Shown: piece by piece, positions 10,552-22,400 of the stretch
Position numbering within the stretch: the first letter of the stretch is position 1
Layout: every line of letters starts with the position of its first letter
NCBI RefSeq assembly: GCF_030463565.1
Contig: NC_134676.1
Location: 3,768,001 to 3,832,000 of the forward strand
Source: Pelecanus crispus
Lineage: Eukaryota > Chordata > Aves > Pelecaniformes > Pelecanidae
DNA: 64,000 bases
Direction: 5' to 3'
Notes under the pieces: generated by a model
Seen by the model: only the letters and a program-made list of their open reading frames with translations
Databases searched by the model: none
What the model was told of the DNA's origin: nothing
Made by a program: the position numbers and the translations under genes

Positions 10552-13500
10552 TGCAAAGAGGAAAAATGATCCAGCAAAGCCCAGAGGTTGTCTGTGGAGG
10601 TGTCCCCATGAGGGGCGCAGTGCTGGTGAGCTGTTGTATCACTTGCAAGGTGCAGCGAGGGTCTGCTGGGCTTGGGATATCCTCCACACACCCCATTTTA
10701 CACCTTGTCCTACACGACTCCCTCTCGCTGTGGCTGGAGACATGTTGAGGTGGCTGGACCTTCAGCTGGACATGTTTTTCCAGGTCAAATGTTGGAGTGA
10801 TCGTCTGGAGAATGAGCTGAAACACCTCGTGGAGCACTTTGTTTTGGCATCTTGCATTCATCTGTCAAAATAAAAGACCAGGCGACCCTGTTTGCAGTAA
10901 GAAAGCTAGGAAATAATGAGCAAAACTATGGCTTTTCAATACTACAGCAGCTTTAGCTAAAATGTTCTAGTCTTCACCTCCTGCTGAGTTAATTTTAGCT
11001 CTCATTCAATGCAAAAAAAAAAAAAAAAAAAGAAAAAGAAAAGAAAAAAGAACACGACAGAAGGGTGCTGAGCACCAGCTCATCTGTGTCCCCATTCACC
11101 CAGAGCTTGTTCAGCTCTAGGGCTGGTAGATGCAGGGTGGGAAGTAGTCTGAAGGTTAAAATAGAGATTGGAGGTTAAAGCGAGGAAGAATTTCCCCTTA
11201 GCTGGGGTTTGCCGATGCTGTAAATCCATCTTGAGGGCTGAGAGAAGCTGCAGCCACATAAAGCAAACTGCTGACCTGGTATAAACCTGGTCCGATGTGG
11301 CCCTGCTGGTGTTGTGCTGTCCGGCCGGAGACTTCGTCTGGCTGCACCACTCTCATTTTACGTGAGTCCCTCTGCAGCTGGCGCAAAGCCAGGCTTAAAC
11401 ACACGCACTTACATAAACCCCGAGCGCTGGAGGTAATTTGTCAGAAATGCAGTTATGTGGCCGCTCTTGATCTGGTCAAATTTGGATGATCCAGTAACGC
11501 TCGGATTAAGGAGCAGAACCACAACCCCAACCTGCCCTTGGACGGAGGAGCTGTGGGCAAGGGCAGAGCCGGCTGTTTCCCAAATGAAAACGCTGACGTC
11601 CAGCCTCCAGGTCACTCCTGGCTAGCAACATGATGTCCTTCTTGCTCCATGCCCACAGCACCTAAATTCATGCATCTCCCCAGGCATGAGCACCCCCAGC
11701 TCCATGGCCATCCATGGACATTTTCCAGCAGAGCAGTGGTGGCCCTGAGACCTCACGTATCATCGTGCTGTGTACAGCTTAGCTGTGGTTTCCACTCTTC
11801 CCTCCTTGGAAAGCACCTTAACAGAAATCGCATTCACTTAAGAGGCTCAGACGTTAGCTGGTTGAGACAGTCTGAAGCCCTGATTTCCCAGTAGATGGCC
11901 GGACATGTCTCCCTCCTTTCATCCTTATAAAAGGATTTCTCTGGAAATTTGGGATGTCTGAAATCAGGCTGTTCTAGTTAACTGTACTCTTGCTTTGGAC
12001 CAGCATAATCAGTGCTAAATCTTCTAATGATCTACTGCAACACAGTAAATTACAGCATGGCTGGGCCTTTTTTTCCCAATGTTGCTGAGTGCTAATTGAG
12101 TGCAATAAAGAAAGGTCGAATGATGTAGGTTTTTGCTGCTAAATCATATGTGAAATATGCTCAAAGTGTCAACCACTGATAAAAGATAGTGTCTATAATG
12201 GCTGATGTACTGCAAGGGAAGGAGATAAAACTCCACCATCTTGAGATCATGGTTTTCCACATGGGAAAACCATTTGCAAATGGATTTCCACTGAGATCGT
12301 GGTGCAGAGCCACGATCCCAGTCTCATTTAGGTGATGCTCAGCATCTGACTTGTTTTCCATCTACTCCAAGGCACCTGTGGGCTCTTGCCTTGCAGCTTG
12401 CATGCAAGCCCATTGATGAATGGCCCCTTCTGTCCATGCAGCCCTCAGGACAATGTGGTGGTTGTGGGTTGGCAGCTCCAGACAATTCAAAAAGTCCTTG
12501 GAAAAGTATTTGCTTTAAGCTGGTTGTACTTTGCTCTCACTGTTTCCTGGTGTAAAGTTGTCCCAGTGGAGCTTAACTCAGTCTGCAAATGGTAGCTCAG
12601 GTGGGTCTAGATCTATATGGATGTCCTGGTCTGCAAGGGCTTCTGGAGGCAAAGTGGTGAAGAACTGGCTTCAAATGAATTAATAAACCCCACCTATATT
12701 CTAAACCAGCTTTTGCTTTGTGTTGCCTACATGTGTTTAAAAATACACCCTGGTTTACTGGGCACACGGCTGGAGACAAGACGTCAAGGCGGGAATACCT
12801 CTCTGGTGGTTTAAGGGAGGAGATGGATGTAGGCTGGGACAACCGATTGGGAGAAATATTCATAGCAAGAAGTGATGGATGGAGCTTCTCCTGTGCCATT
12901 CATCTGTACAGTAGTACGGACTCACATGGCGTCCCGAGCCTTTTTGGGCCAGGCATTATAAAGACTTTGCCCCAAGCAGCCTATGCACAAGCAGCAATGA
13001 GAGCCATTGTGCTGGGGATGACAGCAAGGCCAGGATTGGACCTGAAGCCCCAGCTCATGGTTGGAGAGGTCTATCCCCCATGACCCCATTGTGTCACCAG
13101 GCTTTGACAGAATGATGTCCCTGCCCAGCCTTGGCACATTTGCACAGCGGAGTCAGAGGGACATCCCTGGGCACTCCAGTGAGTCATTGTACAAATTTTT
13201 GAGTGGCTTAAAGATGAAACGAAACAAAAACTGAAAAATTGAGGGTCTCAGGTAGCTCTTGTGTTAACAAGGAAGTCACCGCTGTGTCACACTTACCAGC
13301 CAAGGACCCTGTCATCAGCTTCGGTGGAAAAACCCGGGACATTTCCTCTTTGTCGTGCTGACTGGATCAGCATCATAAACTGCCAAATTACTCCTGGTGA
13401 TGAATCTGATCATCCTCCTTTTTTTTTTTTTTTTTTAAACACTCTGGTTTCTGAAAGCCAAGAGGCTCCAATGCTCACATGCCTGTCCGGCTGTCAGCTG

Positions 13501-16500
13501 CACATGAAATAACTCCTGAACCTTGTGACAATGTCAATTAAGTCTGAAAGTGTGATGGAAATCTGAGGGTCAATTCAGTTCCTGCTTTCAGAAACGAAAA
13601 AGGTTGGGTGGACGGAGAAGACCCAAATTAGCAGCTGTCCTGGAGCAGAGGCAGGTTGAGCTGTGCCATGACTCATCCTCCTTGAAGGACCCTGTGGTGA
13701 CAACAAGGGTGCGCTTTGCCATCCAGACTGGGGCAGTGGTCCTTTGGTGGCCGGACTTTTGAGATGCTCATTGGATCAGTGATGAAGGAAAAGCAGGACT
13801 GAGCAGGAGCAGGATTCTACCTCAGTGGTTAAGACATCCTGTGCAAAGGGAAATTGATGTCCCCGTCCCAGCCCCAGCGTGTGCTTGGTGCCATATGCAA
13901 TAGTGAGATATTTATTGCAGAAGACAGGAAGCCCGTGCACTCTCTCCTGTAAATGCACACCCATTTGAGCTGAAACAAGAGAGGGTCCCCTTACACCCTC
14001 TACCCACCCAACCACCCACAGCTCAGTCTGGAGGCACTGTCAGGAGGTGGGGGCTCTGCGCCCCTTCAGCCAAGAGGTGTTGAGCCCCTTTGAGCCCGGT
14101 TGAGCCCAATGTTGTGGGCAGACGCTCAAAGCTCTTGGTTCCATCACTTGCAGTCTTGCATCTGTGCAGGGTTAGGGCTAAAGGAAGGGAGGTTGAGGCC
14201 CACTGGGTGTTAGAGCAGCTCTGAGAGTAAAATCTGGCTGGTTTCATTAGCTTTCAGTGGCGGTGAAGTGTTCGCGGTCTTTCTTCATATCAGACGGGAA
14301 CAAAGCAGCGTTAAGTCAGACGATGGCATGGGTACTGTTGGTCACCAGGATTACGACACGCATGGGAAAAAGGAAAGAAAAAAACCTCATATATTGCAAG
14401 GAACTAACTATTCACTTTGCTGTAGTGGCAATACTTAGGACTGGCATTAGCATGGATGTATTTATATCCTCTGTCCTGTAGAAAATATGTAAGTTATTCT
14501 GAGGCATGTGCGTACCCGGAGCTGGAGCTAGGCCACCAGAGACCTCTGGGGAGTTGTTGTGTGAGAGCTGAGGGTGTCCCCTGTTAGTCCCTACAGCTGC
14601 CCAGACAAGAATGCCAATCTGAATGTCCTTAAAATTAGGGAAAAAAATCACATTCTAAACCCAAAGGTATCTATTTTGCACAAGGCACCCTGCAAAGAAA
14701 GGAGTAGGGCAGCTCGGGGTCCCATCGAATGATGGGAATGATGGTTCCATCAAACCAGTGAAGGGACACAACTGGCCCCCAGTATCACACCTACTGAAGC
14801 TTGCTAGCTTGGTTTAGAGCCAACCTCCAGCAGAAAATGGGTCAGAAAACAAGTTTTGCCTCCCATCAGCAAGGCAAGCCAAGGCTGAGAGCTTGCAGGA
14901 GGAGGAAAACAGAAAATAAAGCCATTGCAAAAGGGCTCCAGTGAAAAAAAGCAGAAACCAGGTGTCAAGGCATTTGCTAGAGCCCGATGGAGGTGAAAGA
15001 AGGGCAACCAACCTTCTTGATCTTGATGGGAGGTGGGAGGGTGGTGGGACCCTGCAGAGCAGTGGGTGGGCAGGCTGGTCAGCCGAGGTGGCCGCAGGAG
15101 CCAAGGGGGAACATTGGTGCCAACAAAACCAAACCCCTGGAGATGCCCCCGCACCCCAAAACACCCCACTGGAAGTGGTATTTACTCCTTCCCCTGGCAG
15201 CGCAGGCCCTGCAGTTTGATTTTTCCAGCCCAGCACGCCATGGGGAAGCTGGAATGAATTTCATGGTTGGAGAATTTTCTGGTTTTAATAATTGATCAAG
15301 AGCGAGCAGTGGGACAGAAAGGCCTCGTGCAGCGACTCGCTGCCTGCGGGCTCCCCGGCCGAACCGCTTCCAGCGGGGAGATGAAGTGGAGCAGGTCTGG
15401 AGGCAGGGCATTGCCTCCACAGGACGGGCTATTAAGGGCTTAGTGCCTCCACAACCAGGCAGAGGGGATTGCTTTCATCTTCCTGCCTGCAACATCTGGA
15501 GCCTGGACTCGTAAAACTTTCATTGTTACTTTAACCCTTCAGGCCCTTTTTTTAAGGGTTTTTTTTGGGGGGACGACGACGACATGAGGCTGCAGTTGGT
15601 GGAGCACTAAGCCCATGCAGCATCATCGGTAGTTGGAGGTGCTGCCGGCTCTCTCTGCAGCCCAAGGAGAGGGGGACAGTGGAGCCTCAACCCACAACTG
15701 GGATCATCCCCTGGACACCTCTGGCCTGAGAGAGGTTGTTGGGCTGGACCACTATGCACCGATGTTTTAGTGGGTATCCTATAAAAATGACATTTCTTGG
15801 GACTTTTGAGGTCTTTTGCAGCACTCTTGGCAACGCGGCTCCGGAGTTGGATTGATTTTCAGCACAGTCAACCCCAATGCTCCTAATCCAAAGCCTTTCA
15901 GCTCTTGGAGGTCACGCTAAGTTCAGGAGGCAAATTTCTCACCTGGGGCATATTTTTGTTGCAGGAAAACAGATCTTCAGATAGGGACCTGCTTTGTTAC
16001 AGGAAACCGATCTCCAGATACAGACCTGCTCACAGCTTGGGAAACTCCAGGGAGACAGAGACAGGGCGATTTTGGTGTTCAGAGCTCAGAAGCTTCAAAT
16101 ACATTCACCTCCTTCCAGTGGAGATGGACAGTCCAGTAAAACAACCTCAGCTGAAGCAATAAGGGGCACAGGATCATGATACGGCACGATTCGAGGAATG
16201 TCTAAAATGGGCCCGGAAGTGGAGATGGTCAACATGATGAGCAGGAAACCACAGAGGACAGAAGATCTTGATCATACATTTCTGCCTCAGCTGTTTTTTT
16301 AAGCTCCATGCAGGGTTCCCACCCAGGGACTCTGCTTGGTGGCTCCTGGGTATCTACCAGAGGCTCACAAGAACCTGGGAGCTCTAGGAACTGTGTGGGC
16401 ATGAAAAAGCTGAAAGCACACACAACTCTTCAGTCCTCCAACTGCAGGAGAAATCTGAAAAGTGCAGGCTGAAGACTCAGAGGCTGGATAAGTGAGGAAA

Positions 16501-19018
16501 AAAAAAGGGTTATTAGGACCTATCCTGACTTTTAAGTCAGCCTGAGGATCTGGGTGATTCTTTTTTTTTAATGGTTAGGTTGGCAGGGCTTGGCTGGGCT
16601 CAGGGATGCCTGATGGGAGTAGCTGAGGGACAGCTCCGGGCTTGACATGCCCAGGGGTATGCAAAAGCTCCTCCGTCTGGCACTGAAACCTCCTAACCTG
16701 AATGGTGTGAGAGATTCACCCGGTCCAAGTAGGCTGCGATGGGCTAAGTGATGCGGGAGGAGGAAAAATGGGAGACCTTACACAGCGACAAGAAGTCACA
16801 CTGGATATGGGTATCTCCTTCCATATCCGTCATCTCCTGAAACAACAGATTTCTGGCCCTCTGTGGTTTTGCTTTAAGCAGTTGTACCTCAGGGTCTGCC
16901 CCAGAACCCTAAAAGCTGGACTTTAAGCTTGGCCTTTGGTATCTGGCCCATGGGTGTGATCTCTCCCTTGCATCTCATGGTTACACAGTGGTCCATGGTA
17001 GCTCTGCCAGTGCCTCCCACTCCTGCAGCCTTTCGGATGCATCCCTAAGCTTGTCACGTCACAGAAACACTCTGAATGACTTTGGGCAAGCTGCTTCTGC
17101 CTCAGTTTCCCCTTCATCCCAGTTATCAGCCCCTGTGCCTTTGACGGCATCTGGGATGACTTTCCTCCACCAGCAGAAGCTGTTTATTTTAGAGGCCGGT
17201 GATGGCTTCTCGCCTGTCTATTTATACACCCGTTGCCCAATTGAGTGCTGGAGATGAAAGCTGCGTGGCTTCCCGAAGGAGAACACGCCATGGGAAGGGT
17301 AGTTGCAGCAGGCACATTAGTCCCGCCGCCGCCGCCGCTGCCGGTGTTTGTAAAACCTCCACGCCAGGAGACATCAAAGAGGGTATGGCACCCTGGGCTC
17401 CCAGGCAGCGGAGAGGTGAAATGCCCTTCCAGTTCGGGCATGCCTCAGAGTTTGCTAAAAAAACCCCACTTCTTATTAATCTGCGATTGAAACTGTAATT
17501 ATGTCATCGCTCTGAACAACCCCATCGACAAGTTGGGGCACGGGGAGAGCCTGAACGGTCGAGGCTGGCGTGCTGCGCGCCATGCACAGCCCAGCCTGGC
17601 CTTCTCTCCCGCCCTCGCCGTCAGGGTTATTTGGGCCGGCAAACCCCACCGTGGTCCATGGTGTCCTCTCCGGCGGGGCCAAAACGCGTGCCAGGGTCCT
17701 GGGGGGCAAAGCTGCTTGGGAGAGGTGTGAAGGACTCGCATGGTCACTGCCCCCCTGCACCGCTGCTGTGGTCTCGTGGTTGTCCCCACCCTCGTGCCAC
17801 AAATCTGGGTGCCCAACTATCACCACCTTGCCTTCCCCCTGCCTTCACCAAGGCCGGCTTCCTCCATTTCATGCCTGAATTGGCATCCCAAATGCGGGGC
17901 TCAGCTGCTTCTGCAGGGTGCTTAATCCGGGCAGCAGACCCTCAACGCACCTCAGCTGGGGGGTGCCTGGGTCCCCAAAGGGCCTCAGTTGCTGATGCTG
18001 CTGTCGCCCACCTACCTAAATGCCACCTCGGGGGGCTGGTGCTGCCCCTGCACTGCGCACAGCCCCGGGAGCCAGCGCGCACCGGGCACCTCCCATCCCG
18101 GGGATGCTCAGCCCTTCCTCCACCCAGGGCTGTCTGACCCAGCGATTCCCCAAAACCACATCTCTGAGCTTTTCTCTCCCCAGGAGCTTCCACCTCTTCA
18201 GGTGCCCCTGATCCCCCGGGAAGCCAACCCTGCTCCCCAGCCCCACACTTGCCTCTGTTTGCTCCGAAAACGCTGGTTTCAGCTTTCATTGCTCTCAGAT
18301 GTTTTTTGGACCTTATTAAATAACACTGCAAACGCTGATGTTAATTAAAATTCCTCCTAACCGCTCCCTCCTCACCCTCATCTCGTAACCCCTCCTTAAA
18401 ACCTCATTCATTTTTGGGACCTTCCCAAGCCGAGGCTCTCCAGACCCAGCTTTATTCGGAGTGTTTCTCCATGCCACATGCCTCCTCCATAAAAAGCTCT
18501 GAGATGAAAAGCGCTGTCTGCTTTTTCTTCATCACCATCTTACTATCTTTGTCTGTCCTTGGAGCTTAAGCTTGAGGAACATCAAAAGGATTTATCACGC
18601 TTACGCTGGTCTTTATCTGTGCCAGGAACACAAGAGCTTGCACTATCGACAGATACGTAACATCTCGCAGAAACAAGTCTTCGTCTCCTGCGTTTGGTGT
18701 TGGTACTGGGTACGTCTCTCCGAAAGATGACATTTTAGGAACCGAGCTGCCATCTGTTCAGCGTTGGACCTTAAATATCTGGAATAATGTCTACTAAATC
18801 CCTGGGGTTTGCTGGTAGTAATCTCTGCTCTAGGTTTTTTGGCCCCCTGTGTGTGTGGGGTGCGCGTCCTTCGGAGATTTGTTAGCTTTGCTGGAGGAGA
18901 AGACGTCTTCCCTGCAGGAAGACTGGCCTGCAGACAAGAGAGAAAAATGCTGAAGTGAGACATTTCCTTAAATTTCAAAATGCAACCTAATCCAGGAAGA
19001 AAAATAAACTGAATAATA
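10552..19018. other. Intergenic, no gene seen
   Basis: Average composition with poly(A) at 11013-11031 and poly(T) at 13419-13436, a short CCG run near 17323-17342, and a GC-rich block at about 17520-18120. All open frames are short or low-complexity and resemble no family I know. Confidence 0.6.
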
Positions 19019-19435
19019 GAAAATGGGGCTGGAAGAGAGCACCGAAAATCAGCTAATCCACCCCTAAACCCAAGGGCAATTCAGCTATCCTTAAACCACC
19101 TGTGATAGGTATTTTTCCAACCTGATCTTCAAAATCTCAAGTGCAACTCTACTGTTTTTTCCAGGCAATTTTTCCAGGCCTTAATTATCCCCTCCGCTGG
19201 CAAACTGCCCTCTGTCACCCAGGCTGCATCTTCAGGTTAAGCCCATGACTTCTTAACCCTTTGCGATTCTGAAGAGTTTATTTCCTTTCTCTCAGTAGCT
19301 CTATTTTATGATTTACCATGTCCCCTCACTGCTTTTTCTTCTCTAGACTAAACAAACCCAGGTCCTTCAAGCTTCCTTTTGGGGATATCTTTTAATTTGC
19401 TAAGCACTTCACACACTCTCCTCCAGACTCCCTCT
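19019..19435 (-). mobile_element. Ancient CR1-type LINE 3' end, antisense
   Basis: On the - strand this follows the consensus of old amniote CR1 subfamilies. On the + strand one reads 'aaaatggggctggaag', 'cagctatccttaaaccacc', 'tttttccaacctgatcttcaaa', 'ggttaagcccatgacttctt', 'cttctctagactaaacaaac' and 'ctctcctccagactccct' in the expected order. It is far more diverged than the young CR1 copies in this window, consistent with an insertion before or early in bird evolution. Confidence 0.75.
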
Positions 19436-22400
19436 ATTACTAGTTCACCACCTTTATTACTAAATCATTATCTAGCAGTCATTAGACATTATTTCTTTGG
19501 GTAAATGCTCTTTATTATAATATCTTTATTCTTCTCATTATTATAGAATATAATAGCTGTTGTTCAGCCATCTGCCAGCTCTTTACGCCTTTGCAGAGTT
19601 GAGGGATGGGTGTGTTAAGAACAGTTCTTCTCAGCACCAAATCGCAAGAGGATCGTAGGGAGCTTGGGGGGTTTTAACGAGTTGCTCTCGCTCAGAGGTT
19701 CCCAGACTTCCTACCCATCAGCTCAGACATGCTGAAGGACCCTGTCCCCAAAAGGGTGTGAAACATCACCAGAAATCTGTGGTGGTTCCTCTGAGGTCTA
19801 TGTGGGTTTGGGGAACCCCTGGCCTGGTCCTTGCAGGGTCCCGTGGAAAATCAGGGTGAAGATCCCAGATTTGTGCTGGGCAGGGAGGAGCGCAGCAGCC
19901 CGGCCAGGCATTAAATGAAAGCAAGGACAAGAACACCACTTTTTATCCATTTTCAAATGATGTTTTTTTCCCCACAAAGACATTTTGATAAGAAAAAGTA
20001 TTTTGTGTTATTTATTGCAATTAGCTCTGGGTATACAGTTGACTCTGCTGAAGATAAGGACCCTGGAACTGCAGAAACAGCATCACCAGTGAGATAAGCA
20101 ACAGACATCAGCGCACAGTGGGTTTCCGTTTTGGACGGAGGACATCAGACCCCCCGCTAGAATAAAAACGTCCAGCCCTACCCAAACACACGCAGCTAGA
20201 AATATTTTTTTCCAGTTGAAGAGCTGGCCTGGGATCTGTATGATAAAGGAGCAAATTGCTGTGTATGCACTGCATGTCTGCTAAGGGTGTTTTGAATGCA
20301 AAAAGGGATTTTGAAGCAATGCAGTGCATTTTTTTTTTTTTTTTTTTCTGCTTGAAAGGTATGTTTTTGGTGGAGATGTCTGCATTCGTTGTAGAGGTTT
20401 TGGTCAAAGAGCTCCATTTACTTTCCTGCAGATTTTAATTCAGGCTATTTGAGACTAAAATACACAATAAAATAGATCTAACTGCGCCTTCACTAGCATT
20501 TTTGACGGTGTCAGCTCCATCAAGGGTGATGATCTCAAATCAAACTTTCTGAGGCTCTGTTTCAAGCCCACCATTGCTTAAAGAGGTGGGAGGAGGCGAG
20601 GTGTCCGTGGCGTGGACGTCGTTCCGGAGTGGAGGCACATCGCTAACGATGGGCAGAGCAGCGAATTGCCTCCAAAGCCCTGCTCTCCGGGGCAAATATG
20701 TTGGATCTGGGAAGGGGTGGCTGATCCCGGGGGAGTTGGGGCCTCTGCGATGCTTCATCGTGTCCCGTGAGCCCATCACTTGAGAGGGAGATGCTCAGGC
20801 CTTAGGGAAACGGGGAGCTTGGGGAGCAGAGGGCCGGGAGGAGGCATGAATTTCCCTGCGGGATCCTGGTGGCTTTGCCACTCCTTGCTTCGCCTTCCTC
20901 CTCTTTTTTTCCTCTCTTTCTCCCTCCCTCAGGCCAGGATGAAGTCTTTGCTTTTATAAGTTCCAGGTACCTTTGTGAAGCGACGTTAGACCAGGTTGTT
21001 TTAGGTGAGCAAAGCCCCGCCAGCCACTGCCGATTAATTATTACTTCCATCCTCCTACTTCCCAACCTTGGGAAACTGCTCTGTATTGGGTAATTCCTTT
21101 TTTTTTTTTTTTTTTTTTTTCTGCTGTTGTTCACAAATGGACAACAGTCAAAACATAACTTAACTCTGCACTTAAAAACCATTTCCTACCAAAACTGCGG
21201 GGCGGAGACAAGAGACCCCTTTGGAAAGGGGTCCATGGATGGAGGGATGCCCATGGGGATGTCCCACCTCAGAGGCGTAGGTTAATCTGCACCGGGCCAG
21301 CAGTATTTGGGAGCAAGATTTCTCGGTGACGTTAGTGGCCTGGCAAAGGGACACGGCGGAGGCTGGCTGTTACGACACTGAGCACTTCAGCCCTCGGCAC
21401 GATTTCCATTGGCACCTGCGTCGGGAGCCAAGTGGGAGACCTTTGCTCAGCTTCCCATTAACCATTTCGTTTTAATTAAAGGCGTTCACCAGTCCGCTGT
21501 CACTGACCAGCTGGGAGACTAAATGGGTGGTCCCTAACCATCACGCCCACTTTTTTTTTTTTTTTTTTTTTTTTTCACTGATCTGGCCATTTTTGGTATG
21601 GCAGAGGAGGGGAGGAGATTGGGTGTAAAGGGGATGCTTAGGAAAAGACGTGTGAGGTTGTGCTGAAGCTTTTGGGGAGGAAAAACCCTTATGCTGCAGC
21701 ATGCACAAGGATGGACTGACCGATGCAAAAACCCTCTTAGCCCAGCCTGAACTTGAACCCTCTCCCTGTCTGTTACTGTGAAAGGCCAGTTTCGGGTGTG
21801 CACACCCAAGAAAGGAGGGTGAATGCATCACCTCAATCTACCCCAAGTGCTTCGGTCCCGATGCCACCCGGCTGTCCCAAAGGGCTGGGGAGCTCCAGCT
21901 GTCCACGCCGTGCTGCGAGTACCGCTCCGACGGTGTCCCCCCCCACGCTGACATCGGTCCCTTGTGAGTCGAGGGGGACAGCGGCAGGGTGACCAGGCTG
22001 CCGGCCGGCCCTTACCTCCTTCCTCTGCCTTATCGGCTTCCAGGAGAAATTGGATTGGGAACAGGCGCCCCGGGAGCGAGGCGGAGAGCTCGAAATGGAG
22101 CGGCGGATGGGGGCGGCTGATAATGGCGTTTCCTGGAGACGGAGCACTTGGGCAAGGAGTCCTAGAAACAGCTCACAGGGACTGCGAAGCCGAGATGGGT
22201 GAGATTAAAAAAAAAAAAAAACGAAAAACCAAACCCCTCTGCAGCGCTGGATTCCTCATCTACCTGCAAAACAGCCAGCACTGAGATCCTATCTGACACC
22301 TGGGAGGAGAAACAAAGCGGAGAGAGACCCTGAGGACCTGGGATGACCCCGCGAGGCTGGGGAGGATGGGGGATGCTGGTGGCCAAAGCTGCAGCTCCCG

